Source of the DNA: SVEL01 sp045126215
GTDB taxonomy: Bacteria > Bacillota > Clostridia > Lachnospirales > Lachnospiraceae
Reading direction: 5' to 3'
Assembly (NCBI GenBank): GCA_045126215.1
Contig: JBGVOD010000039.1
Coordinates: 1-23,615 of the forward strand
Length of the DNA: 23,615 nt
Position 1 is the stretch's first letter, and each line of letters opens with the position of its first letter. Shown here in pieces: positions 7,887 to 14,367 of the stretch. The position numbers were made by a program, and so were the translations under genes. The notes under the pieces are model-generated. The model ran no database searches and was not told where the DNA came from. It worked only from the letters and a program-made list of their open reading frames with translations.

Positions 7887-8996
7887 TTAATTTGAAACTG
7901 TAAAGTTTACAGGTAATATCAAATATGTATACTTTTCTTCATCATCTCTTATGAAACATGGAGCCTTTGGATTAACCATATAAATTTTAACTTCTTCATC
8001 ATCAATAACCTTTAATGCATCAATTAAAAATTTTGGATTAAATCCAATCATAATATCTTTACCATCTTTTCTGATATCTATATTTTCATTCATAGATCCA
8101 ATAACTGAACTAATCTTAAGTTCCATATTTCCATCTGTGATATTTATGATAATTGGTTTTTTATCTCCCTCTTTTACAAGAAGAGTAGCTCTATCTATAC
8201 AATCTAAAAATTCTTTTTTGTTAATTGTAAATTTTGTTTCATAATCACTTGAAAGCATCTGATCAATTTTGAAATATTCACCTTCAATAAGTCTAGATAC
8301 AACTACAGTCTTATCAAATTCAAAAACAATATGATTATTAGTGAAGAAAATTCTTACCTCATCTTCTACTCCACCATTTAATATTTTACTAACTTCACTT
8401 AATGTTTTTCCAGGAACTATAACTTTAATATCATCAAAAGTATTCTTAAGTTCAATCTTTCTGATAGATATTCTATGTCCATCAAGAGAAACTACTTTTA
8501 ATTCATTATTCTTTACTTCAAACAATTCACCAGTCATGAGCTTGTTAGAATCATTATCTGCTATTGAGAAAATTGTTTGTCTTATTATTTCTTTTAAAGA
8601 AAATTGTGAAAGATAAATAAATTTATTCTTTTCAATAACAGGAAGATATGAAAAATCTTCTCCTGATTTTCCTGCTATAGAAAATACAGCTTTTTCACAA
8701 GTAATAGTTGTTCTATAATTTTCATCAGTTTCAATAACAACTTCATTGTCTGGAAGCTTTCTAACTATTTCTGAAAATATCTTTGCCTCAATAGCAACCA
8801 TACCACCTGATAAAATTTCACCATCAATAATAGTTTCAATACCAAGTTCCATATCATTAGCTGTAAACTTAATATCTGATGTAGTAGCATCAATAAGAAT
8901 ACATTCTAATATATTCATAGTTGTTTTTGTTGGAACTGCCTTTTGTACTATATTAACTCCTTGAAGTAAGTTAGACTTTGTGCAAATAATCTTCAT
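7887..8996 (-). CDS. dnaN: DNA polymerase III beta subunit (sliding clamp)
   Basis: The 369-aa product is the ring-forming processivity clamp that tethers the replicative polymerase and recruits repair factors. The N-terminus MKIICTKSNLLQGVNIVQKAV and the C-terminus YTYLILPVNF are typical of the family, and the length fits three clamp domains. An open frame runs ten codons further upstream to an ATG at 9026. The start at 8996 is preferred because AAAGGAG (9007-9013) sits 10 bases before it and because family members begin with this M-K-[IF] pattern. No strong promoter is seen in the dnaA-dnaN spacer, so cotranscription with dnaA is likely. Confidence 0.97.
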   Translation of the reverse strand: MKIICTKSNLLQGVNIVQKAVPTKTTMNILECILIDATTSDIKFTANDMELGIETIIDGEILSGGMVAIEAKIFSEIVRKLPDNEVVIETDENYRTTITCEKAVFSIAGKSGEDFSYLPVIEKNKFIYLSQFSLKEIIRQTIFSIADNDSNKLMTGELFEVKNNELKVVSLDGHRISIRKIELKNTFDDIKVIVPGKTLSEVSKILNGGVEDEVRIFFTNNHIVFEFDKTVVVSRLIEGEYFKIDQMLSSDYETKFTINKKEFLDCIDRATLLVKEGDKKPIIINITDGNMELKISSVIGSMNENIDIRKDGKDIMIGFNPKFLIDALKVIDDEEVKIYMVNPKAPCFIRDDEEKYTYLILPVNFTVSN

Positions 8997-9023
8997 TTTG
9001 AAAAAACTCCTTTCGCCTGTGGC

Positions 9024-9048
9024 CATATATATATATATAATTTATTTT
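9024..9048. other. Candidate DNA unwinding element
   Basis: An alternating AT run (ATATATATATATATAATTTA and onward) lies between the triplet run and the dnaN Shine-Dalgarno sequence. It is the longest pure A/T stretch in the dnaA-dnaN spacer on the dnaN side of the boxes, where the Bacillus DUE lies. The call rests on position and composition only. Confidence 0.55.
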
Positions 9049-9050
9049 AG

Positions 9051-9082
9051 ATAATCGTAGTATTATTATAGGATGTGTATTT
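9051..9082 (-). other. Candidate DnaA-trio array next to a degenerate DnaA box
   Basis: On the minus strand a 7/9 DnaA box AAATACACA (9074-9082) is followed by the spacer TCCTA and then six consecutive triplets with a central A: TAA TAA TAC TAC GAT TAT (9068 down to 9051). The AT tract toward dnaN follows. This order (box, short spacer, trios, AT tract) is that of the basal unwinding element described for Bacillus, where DnaA loads on one strand through repeated TAG-like triplets. Central A residues are common in AT-rich DNA, so this is a candidate only. Confidence 0.45.
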
Positions 9083-9173
9083 GTATATAATCTCTAAAAT
9101 GCAGTAATTATAAGGATTAACGCAATTAAAAAGTATGTTAAAAAGTAATTTTAAGTGTCTGATAACTCAATAT

Positions 9174-9182
9174 TTATTCACA
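9174..9182 (+). other. DnaA box TTATTCACA
   Basis: Exact match to the TTATNCACA consensus on the plus strand, in the middle of the dnaA-dnaN spacer. Confidence 0.75.
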
Positions 9183-9251
9183 TCACTATTTTTTTGATTT
9201 TTTACTTTTAACATTTTATAAACATATAAAAATATGATTATGTAGATTCAT

Positions 9252-9293
9252 TGTGTATAAAAAATGTTATAAAGTGAAAAGCAATGTGTATAA
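9252..9293 (-). other. Pair of DnaA boxes TTATACACA
   Basis: Two exact copies of TTATACACA on the minus strand (9252-9260 and 9285-9293), with starts 33 bp apart, about three helical turns, so they face the same side of the helix. They lie close behind the dnaA stop codon. Confidence 0.8.
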
Positions 9294-9336
9294 ATAAATA
9301 TGAGTTTCTTCCTATTATAATAGAATATCAAATAAC

Positions 9337-10716
9337 CTAGTTAGGATTGATTTTCTTTTTAATTACTTCAACAACATTTCTTGTAGATTCATTTGATGAT
9401 ATTTCATTTTGAATCTTTTCAATAGCATGCATTACAGTTGTATGATCTCTTTTTCCAAGAAGTTGTCCTACAACCTGAAGAGATGTTTCAGTTAATTGTC
9501 TGCACAGATACATAGCTATTTGTCTTGGAAATACTATTTCCTGACTTCTGTTTTTAGAAGATAAATCTGAAACAGGAATATTGAAATGTTCTGCAACAGT
9601 ATTAATTATAAGTTCAGGTGTTATTTCTTTATTGTCATCTGTAGAAATAATATCTTTAAGAACTTCTTTAGCTATATCAATGTTGATAGGCTTTCTTGAA
9701 ACCCTTGAAAATGCAACTATTTTTGTAAGTGCTCCCTCTAATTCTCTAATATTAGATTTAATGTTTGTAGCAATATATTCAAAAATATCATCATCAATAT
9801 TGTAACCTTCTATTTCAGCTTTCTTCTTGATAATTGCCATACGTGTCTCATAATCAGGAGAAGAGATATCAACAGTAAGTCCCATTTCAAAACGACTCTT
9901 AAATCTTGATTCTAATGTAGCCATCTGTTTTGGTGGTTTATCAGAAGAAATTACAATCTGTTTATTAGACTCTTTAAGAGTATTAAATGTATGGAAAAAT
10001 TCTTCCTGAGATCTTTCTTTACCAATGATAAACTGAATATCATCAATAAGAAGGACATCAAGATTTCTGTATTTGTCTCTAAATTCAACTATAGCTTGTT
10101 GGTTTTCACTTCTGATTGCATTGATAACTTCATTTGTGAAAACTTCTGAAGTAACACATCTTACATTCATATCTGGATTTCTGTCTAAGATAAAATTACC
10201 TATTGAATGCATAAGATGAGTTTTTCCTAAACCAACTCCTCCATATATGAATAGAGGGTTGTACATTTCTGCTGGTGATTCTGCAACTGCTAATGCATAA
10301 GCATGGGCAAAATTGTTATTTCCACCAACAACGAAGTTGTCAAAAGTATAGTTTGGATTTAAGTTTGCCTGTCTTTTCTTTTCATTAAGAATAGAATCTG
10401 TATTTTTAATAGAAGAAATATCAGATGAATCAGATGAATTAGAGGAACCCTTTAATTCATTTGCATATGAAAATTTAATATCAAGCTGCTCATTTGTAAC
10501 TTCCTGAACAACAACCTTAAGTGGTATATAGTATTTTTTTGTAAGGTAACTTGTATTTATGTTTTCATCCGGAACAAGTAAATTTATAACTCCGTTTTCA
10601 ACAGAATGAACCTGAAGGGGTTTAATCCATGTATTAAATGAAACATCCATAATGTCATGTTCTTTTTTTAATATTTCTAATATCTCGTCCCATTTTGAAA
10701 CAACAAGATCGTACAT
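9337..10716 (-). CDS. dnaA: Chromosomal replication initiator protein DnaA
   Basis: The 459-aa product is the AAA+ initiator that binds DnaA boxes and opens oriC. Domain I spans about 1-85 and a serine-rich linker about 90-105. The AAA+ core has Walker A GGVGLGKTH (159-167), Walker B LLIDD (222-226) and the arginine-finger region ESRFKSRF (269-276). The C-terminal helix-turn-helix carries the DNA-binding signature KRDHTTVMHA (422-431). The start ATG is preceded by AAGGAG at good spacing. A promoter is visible 84-112 bases upstream of the start. DnaA boxes on both sides of the gene suggest the usual autoregulation, though this is inferred. Confidence 0.98.
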   Translation of the reverse strand: MYDLVVSKWDEILEILKKEHDIMDVSFNTWIKPLQVHSVENGVINLLVPDENINTSYLTKKYYIPLKVVVQEVTNEQLDIKFSYANELKGSSNSSDSSDISSIKNTDSILNEKKRQANLNPNYTFDNFVVGGNNNFAHAYALAVAESPAEMYNPLFIYGGVGLGKTHLMHSIGNFILDRNPDMNVRCVTSEVFTNEVINAIRSENQQAIVEFRDKYRNLDVLLIDDIQFIIGKERSQEEFFHTFNTLKESNKQIVISSDKPPKQMATLESRFKSRFEMGLTVDISSPDYETRMAIIKKKAEIEGYNIDDDIFEYIATNIKSNIRELEGALTKIVAFSRVSRKPINIDIAKEVLKDIISTDDNKEITPELIINTVAEHFNIPVSDLSSKNRSQEIVFPRQIAMYLCRQLTETSLQVVGQLLGKRDHTTVMHAIEKIQNEISSNESTRNVVEVIKKKINPN

Positions 10717-10799
10717 AATAATAACTCCTTTTTATAAAGAAATAAGTCTTTAAAATTTGTTGTTTTGGCATTTGAACATATTAAGCCATATATAACATT

Positions 10800-10828
10800 A
10801 TTTTATATTATTTTTGCTTATTTTTCAA
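10800..10828 (-). promoter_or_regulatory. dnaA promoter
   Basis: On the minus strand -35 TTGAAA (10823-10828) and -10 TAAAAT (10800-10805) are spaced by 17 bases. Predicted initiation near 10793 gives a leader of roughly 75 nt to the dnaA ATG. It is the best sigma-A match upstream of dnaA. Confidence 0.6.
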
Positions 10829-10894
10829 GTAAAAAGGGTTTTTGGAGGGTAATTCATTTATAATATTTTTAAGAGGTTATTATTTATCTTATAA

Positions 10895-10920
10895 GTGGAA
10901 AAAAAGTGAATAATTATATA
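10895..10920. repeat. Origin direct repeat, copy 1
   Basis: GTGGAAAA followed by the 16-mer AGTGAATAATTATATA (10905-10920). The same two blocks recur at 10975-10997. On the minus strand each copy gives TTATTCACT, an 8/9 DnaA box, beside TTTTCCAC, a common variant box core. Confidence 0.7.
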
Positions 10921-10974
10921 ATAAATAAAAAAAATATATATATTATAATGAATACAAATGTATATAAAAAAAAG

Positions 10975-10997
10975 GTGGAAAAGTGAATAATTATATA
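10975..10997. repeat. Origin direct repeat, copy 2
   Basis: GTGGAAAA joined directly to the 16-mer AGTGAATAATTATATA (10982-10997), identical to the 16-mer of copy 1 and 77 bp from it. The gap between the two blocks is three bases shorter than in copy 1. Confidence 0.7.
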
Positions 10998-11117
10998 AAT
11001 AATATTAATTGTTTAACTATTTAAGAAAAATTATTCAATATTCTTAAATCTTTTAACACACATTTAAAGATGCTAGAAAAAGGCATTTTTTAATAATAAT
11101 TAACCATTAGTAAACTC

Positions 11118-11149
11118 TTATCCACATTTTATTCACATTTTGTGGATAA
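11118..11149. other. Cluster of three DnaA boxes
   Basis: Exact TTATCCACA at 11118-11126 (plus), exact TTATTCACA at 11129-11137 (plus) and exact TTATCCACA on the minus strand at 11141-11149. Spacings of 2 and 3 bases make this the densest box cluster in the window, so it is the likely DnaA nucleation site of the upstream module. It ends 65 bp before the rpmH -35 element. Confidence 0.9.
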
Positions 11150-11214
11150 GATTATGTAAATAAAAATAAAGATTTATGTAAAGTGGAAAACTTTTTTAAT
11201 ATAAAAATAAATAC

Positions 11215-11244
11215 TTGACAAAGATGTTGACTTTTATATATAAT
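11215..11244 (+). promoter_or_regulatory. rpmH promoter
   Basis: A perfect -35 TTGACA (11215-11220) and a perfect -10 TATAAT (11239-11244) with an 18-base spacer. Initiation near 11251 gives a leader of about 100 nt before rpmH. The strong match fits a ribosomal-protein gene. Confidence 0.8.
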
Positions 11245-11349
11245 CGATACGATGTCTTATTTTACCACATTTTAGAATTTTACAGATAAACTGTAAGATA
11301 AAGACAATATGTGAATATATATAATATGAAGAAAAGGAGGATCTTAATT

Positions 11350-11484
11350 ATGAAGATGACATTTCAGCCAAAGAAGAGACAGAGATCTAAGGTTCATGGT
11401 TTTAGAGCAAGAATGAGTTCTGCAAGCGGTAGAAAAGTTTTAGCTGCAAGACGTGCAAAAGGAAGAAAGAAATTATCAGCTTAA
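11350..11484 (+). CDS. rpmH: Large ribosomal subunit protein bL34
   Basis: A 44-codon frame begins MKMTFQPKKRQRSKVHGFR and ends GRKKLSA, the highly conserved, very basic L34 sequence with the usual length. AGGAGG (11335-11340) precedes the ATG by 9 bases. It is the first gene of the plus-strand arm and is followed at once by a hairpin that should thin out transcription into rnpA, a common arrangement for the rpmH-rnpA pair. Confidence 0.97.
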   Translation: MKMTFQPKKRQRSKVHGFRARMSSASGRKVLAARRAKGRKKLSA

Positions 11485-11513
11485 GACCGCATTATATGTG
11501 GTCTTTTCTTTTC
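11483..11513 (+). terminator. Terminator or attenuator between rpmH and rnpA
   Basis: An 8-bp stem AAGACCGC/GTGGTCTT (11483-11490 with 11498-11505), with one G-U pair and a 7-nt loop, overlaps the rpmH stop and runs into TTTTCTTTTCTC. No separate rnpA promoter is obvious in the 80-base gap, so partial read-through probably sets the ratio of L34 to RnpA. Confidence 0.75.
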
Positions 11514-11564
11514 TCATATTTTTGTAACAGACAATGCTTTTTACCAAACTAGAATGGAGTATAT

Positions 11565-11927
11565 ATGAGAAATATTAATTCATTAAAAAACCAGGAATTT
11601 TCTGAGGTTTATGGCAAAGGAAAATCATATGCCAATAAATATTTAGTTATGTATGTACTTGAAAATGAAAAAGGCAAGAGTAAGCTAGGAATATCTGTTA
11701 GTAAAAAGGTAGGAAATAGCATTGTAAGACATCGTTTGGCCAGATTAATTAGAGAGAGCTACAGACTAAATTTTAACGTGTTTAATAGTGGTTTAAACAT
11801 TGTAGTTATAGCGCGAGTGGGCGCAAAGGATAAAGGTTTTAAAGAGATTGAAAGTGCTTTCTTACATTTATTAAAGATGCACAATGTTTTAAAGGAAAGT
11901 GAAGTACCTGAAAATGCCAGTAATTAA
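11565..11927 (+). CDS. rnpA: Ribonuclease P protein component
   Basis: The 120-aa basic product is the protein cofactor of RNase P, which trims tRNA 5' leaders together with the RNA subunit. Visible family features are the N-terminal SLKNQEFSEVYGKGKSYAN segment, LGISVSKKVGNSIVRHR, and the RNA-contacting helix RHRLARLIRESYR (55-67). The motif usually written RNR reads RHR here. GGAG lies 5 bases before the ATG. The 3' end overlaps yidD by 14 nt, pointing to coupled translation. Confidence 0.95.
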   Translation: MRNINSLKNQEFSEVYGKGKSYANKYLVMYVLENEKGKSKLGISVSKKVGNSIVRHRLARLIRESYRLNFNVFNSGLNIVVIARVGAKDKGFKEIESAFLHLLKMHNVLKESEVPENASN

Positions 11928-12168
11928 AAAATTAGCCAGTTATGTTTCGTTATTTTTTAAAAAGTTACTTATTTTATTGGTGAAGTTTTATAGGATATGT
12001 ATATCTCCTTATAAGGGAAACATTCATTGCAGATATACTCCTACATGCTCTCAATATGCATTAGAAGCACTTGAGAAATATGGTCCTATAAAAGGTACGT
12101 ATTTGTCCGTAAAAAGAATATTAAGGTGTAACCCTTTTTCAAAAGGTGGTTATGATCCTGTTCCATAA
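11914..12168 (+). CDS. yidD: Membrane protein insertion efficiency factor YidD
   Basis: The 84-aa product has the YidD core CRYTPTCSQYALEAL, KYGPIKGTYLSVKRILRCNP and the C-terminal GGYDPVP. An amphipathic or hydrophobic N-terminal helix (about 8-28) probably binds the inner face of the membrane. It assists YidC in inserting membrane proteins. The frame stays open to a GTG at 11899, but that codon abuts the AAAGGAAA sequence with no spacing, so the ATG at 11914 is chosen, about 14 bases after it. The gene overlaps rnpA and lies 11 bases before yidC. Confidence 0.93.
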   Translation: MPVIKKLASYVSLFFKKLLILLVKFYRICISPYKGNIHCRYTPTCSQYALEALEKYGPIKGTYLSVKRILRCNPFSKGGYDPVP

Positions 12169-12179
12169 GGAGGAAATAG

Positions 12180-13625
12180 ATGTCAGGAATATTAATGGCA
12201 GGATGTTATGACTTTTTCTTAATCAGATGGGTAGCTGATTTACTTGGTTTGATTATGGGAGGTCTCTATAAATTTTTTGATTTATTCATTGACAAATGGA
12301 TAATAGGTATTTGTATTATAGTGTTTACGATTATTGTAAAAATGATACTTTTTCCTATGACACTTAAGCAGCAGAAGTTTTCTAAGATTTCTTCTGTAAT
12401 GAATCCGGAACTTCAAAAAATCCAGAAGAAATATCAGGGTAAAAGAGATCAGGATTCAATGATGAAAATGCAGGCTGAAACACAGGCTTTATATGATAAA
12501 TACGGAACTTCTCCTACGGGTAGTTGTCTTCCTGTGCTTATCCAGATGCCTATTTTGTTAGGTCTTTATGCAGTAATTATCTCTATTCCTACATATGTGT
12601 CTCCAGTTTCAGATATATATAAGGATATGAGTACGGTTATAGTATCTACAATGGATGAATATAGTGATATCAATGATCTTAATACACTTTTAATTGGAGA
12701 AGATGCAGATTTTTCAAAATTAATAGCAAATAACTATGATTCATCAAAATCTGAAAGTGAAAATAAAGATTTAATATATGAAAATCTTATTACAATGAAT
12801 TCAGCAGTTAATCCATTATCTGATTATAATTCATTATATGATAAGTCTTCAGAAATAATAGAAAAGCTTAAAGCTCTTGAGGAAAAAGATTTTAATAATG
12901 TTTTAGAAGCTGAAAATAAAAAAGAAAATAAGTCTGATAAAAATATTGCTTTAATTGAAAAATATAAGTTATATACAGACAGTGACTGGGACAAGTTATT
13001 AGATGATTTAAAGACAGCAAAATCAGGAGAAAATGGTGTTGAAGGTTATGAAGATACTATATCTGAAATTTATGAGTTTGCAGGAATTGATTTAAGTAAA
13101 TCACCTTCACAAGGAAAGTGGTATGCAATAATTATTCCTATCCTTGCATTCCTTACACAATGGTATAGTATGAAGCTTTCTACAAAGAATCAGCCTAAGA
13201 TGGATGATAATCCTATGGCTTCTTCAATGAAAGTTATGACATTTACAATGCCTATTATGTCAGCATTTTTCTGTTATTCATTTGCGGCAGGTCTTGGTTT
13301 TTATTGGGTAATGTCAGCAGTTGTACAGATTATTCAGCAGATTATTATTAATAATCATTTTAAGAATAAAGATGTAAATGAAATGATTAAAGAAAATGTT
13401 GAAAAGAGAAGAAAGAAGCTTGAAAAGAAGGGTATTAATCCTGATGAAAAAGTAATTACAAATGCTGCTACAAGAAATGTAAAGAGCATAAAAGTAGATT
13501 ATGATAATTCAAGTGCTGCATCAGAATCAGTTACAGAAGCTGTTGTAGATAAAAATGTTAAAAAGGGTGGAATTGCTGAAAGAGCAAATATGGTAAAAGC
13601 CTTTAACGAAAAGAATAATAAATAA
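12180..13625 (+). CDS. yidC: Membrane protein insertase YidC/OxaA (SpoIIIJ family) with large external insertion
   Basis: The 481-aa product is the YidC/Oxa1/Alb3 insertase. Core features are TM1 about 41-61, the cytoplasmic LKQQKFSKI loop to about 110, TM2 SCLPVLIQMPILLGLY (115-130), TM3 near 314-330, TM4/TM5 about 353-392, and a basic cytoplasmic tail rich in K/R. The groove position usually occupied by arginine in TM1 is lysine (K54, IIVKMILFP). Residues about 141-310 are a charged, low-complexity insertion between TM2 and TM3, which should face outward and makes this protein much longer than SpoIIIJ. AAGGAGG directly precedes the ATG. Confidence 0.95.
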   Translation: MSGILMAGCYDFFLIRWVADLLGLIMGGLYKFFDLFIDKWIIGICIIVFTIIVKMILFPMTLKQQKFSKISSVMNPELQKIQKKYQGKRDQDSMMKMQAETQALYDKYGTSPTGSCLPVLIQMPILLGLYAVIISIPTYVSPVSDIYKDMSTVIVSTMDEYSDINDLNTLLIGEDADFSKLIANNYDSSKSESENKDLIYENLITMNSAVNPLSDYNSLYDKSSEIIEKLKALEEKDFNNVLEAENKKENKSDKNIALIEKYKLYTDSDWDKLLDDLKTAKSGENGVEGYEDTISEIYEFAGIDLSKSPSQGKWYAIIIPILAFLTQWYSMKLSTKNQPKMDDNPMASSMKVMTFTMPIMSAFFCYSFAAGLGFYWVMSAVVQIIQQIIINNHFKNKDVNEMIKENVEKRRKKLEKKGINPDEKVITNAATRNVKSIKVDYDNSSAASESVTEAVVDKNVKKGGIAERANMVKAFNEKNNK

Positions 13626-13645
13626 TATACGGGAGGATTTTGAGA

Positions 13646-14287
13646 ATGGAATTTCAGATTTTTACTGGTAAAACAGTAGAAGACGCAGTTACAAATGCAT
13701 TAGTTCAACTTGAAACAACAAGTGATAATATAGAATATGAAGTACTTGAAAAAGGAAGTACAGGCTTTCTTGGTATGGGTAGTAAGCCAGCAAAAATTCA
13801 GGCAAGAATTAAAGAAGTAGAAGTATCAGAAGTATCTATAGAAGATACATGTGTTGAATTTCTTTCAAAAGTTTTTGAAGCAATGAATTTAGTTGTAAAA
13901 ATTAATGTTACAGTTTTAGAAGAAGAAGTATACGTTGATTTAATAGGAGATGATATGGGTGTTCTCATTGGTAAGAGAGGACAGACACTTGATTCTTTAC
14001 AGTACTTATTAAGTCTTGTAATTAACAAAAATAGTGAGAACTATTTAAGAGTTAAGCTTGATACAGAAAACTACCGTGAAAGAAGAAAAGAAACTCTTGA
14101 AAATCTTGCAAAGAATATTGCATTTAAAGTAAAGAGAACAAAGAAATCTGTTTCATTAGAGCCAATGAATCCATATGAAAGAAGAATTATTCATTCAGCT
14201 TTACAAAATGACAGATATGTTACTACAAAGAGCGAAGGTGAAGAACCATTCAGACATGTTGTAGTAGTATTAAAGAAAAACTATTAA
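13646..14287 (+). CDS. jag: RNA-binding protein KhpB/Jag
   Basis: The 213-aa product has the full Jag architecture: Jag-N domain (about 1-52, with the KGSTGFLGMGSKPAKI motif), a KH domain with loop GKRG (109-112) in VLIGKRGQTLDSLQYLL, and a C-terminal R3H domain (LEPMNPYERRIIHSAL, 171-186). KhpB works with KhpA as an RNA chaperone and affects cell elongation and division in Firmicutes. An in-frame TTG lies at 13640, but GGAGG (13632-13636) is only 3 bases from it and 9 bases from the ATG at 13646, which is chosen. It follows yidC by 20 bases, the standard arrangement. Confidence 0.95.
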   Translation: MEFQIFTGKTVEDAVTNALVQLETTSDNIEYEVLEKGSTGFLGMGSKPAKIQARIKEVEVSEVSIEDTCVEFLSKVFEAMNLVVKINVTVLEEEVYVDLIGDDMGVLIGKRGQTLDSLQYLLSLVINKNSENYLRVKLDTENYRERRKETLENLAKNIAFKVKRTKKSVSLEPMNPYERRIIHSALQNDRYVTTKSEGEEPFRHVVVVLKKNY

Positions 14288-14295
14288 TTTTAATA

Positions 14296-14329
14296 TACCC
14301 CCGCTAAGGCAAGTGTTTTGGCGGGGGTA
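14296..14329 (+). terminator. GC-rich hairpin between jag and mnmE without U-tract
   Basis: A perfect 9-bp stem TACCCCCGC/GCGGGGGTA (14296-14304 with 14321-14329) closes a 16-nt loop, 8 bases after the jag stop. It stands out in AT-rich DNA. The bases after it (ATGTCGTAATAGG) contain no T-run, so it may be a processing or stabilising hairpin, a Rho-type pause, or an attenuator before mnmE rather than a classic terminator. Confidence 0.55.
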
Positions 14330-14367
14330 ATGTCGTAATAGGAATTTATGATTTGAGGAAGATTATT

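Larger units (their letters stand above)
8997..9336. other. oriC: oriC, downstream module (dnaA-dnaN spacer)
   Basis: This 340-base non-coding spacer is very AT-rich and holds two exact DnaA boxes, TTATACACA on the minus strand at 9252-9260 and 9285-9293, and one exact TTATTCACA on the plus strand at 9174-9182. A weaker box lies at 9074-9082. Toward dnaN come a run of NAN triplets and an alternating AT tract. The location matches the unwinding side of the bipartite Bacillus origin. A small palindrome CTATTATAATAG (9312-9323) just after the dnaA stop has no assigned role. Confidence 0.82.
10717..11349. other. oriC: oriC, upstream module (dnaA-rpmH spacer)
   Basis: This 633-base non-coding spacer lies between the divergent dnaA and rpmH genes. 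It holds the dnaA promoter, the rpmH promoter, three packed DnaA boxes (11118-11149), two variant boxes inside a direct repeat, and TTTTCCAC-type half sites near 10894-10902, 10974-10982 and 11182-11190. Pure A/T stretches occur around 10911-10970. Coding strand flips here, as expected at the origin. The layout resembles the upstream half of the Bacillus subtilis origin. No open reading frame is apparent. Confidence 0.82.

Noticed and set aside
9306..9330. TTGATA and TATAAT on the minus strand after the dnaA stop as a dnaN promoter
   Set aside because: The two elements are only 6 bases apart, far too close for a sigma-A promoter.
12180..12210. MAGC near the YidC N-terminus as a lipoprotein lipobox
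   Set aside because: Only eight residues precede the cysteine and there is no basic n-region or hydrophobic signal segment, so a lipid anchor is not supported.
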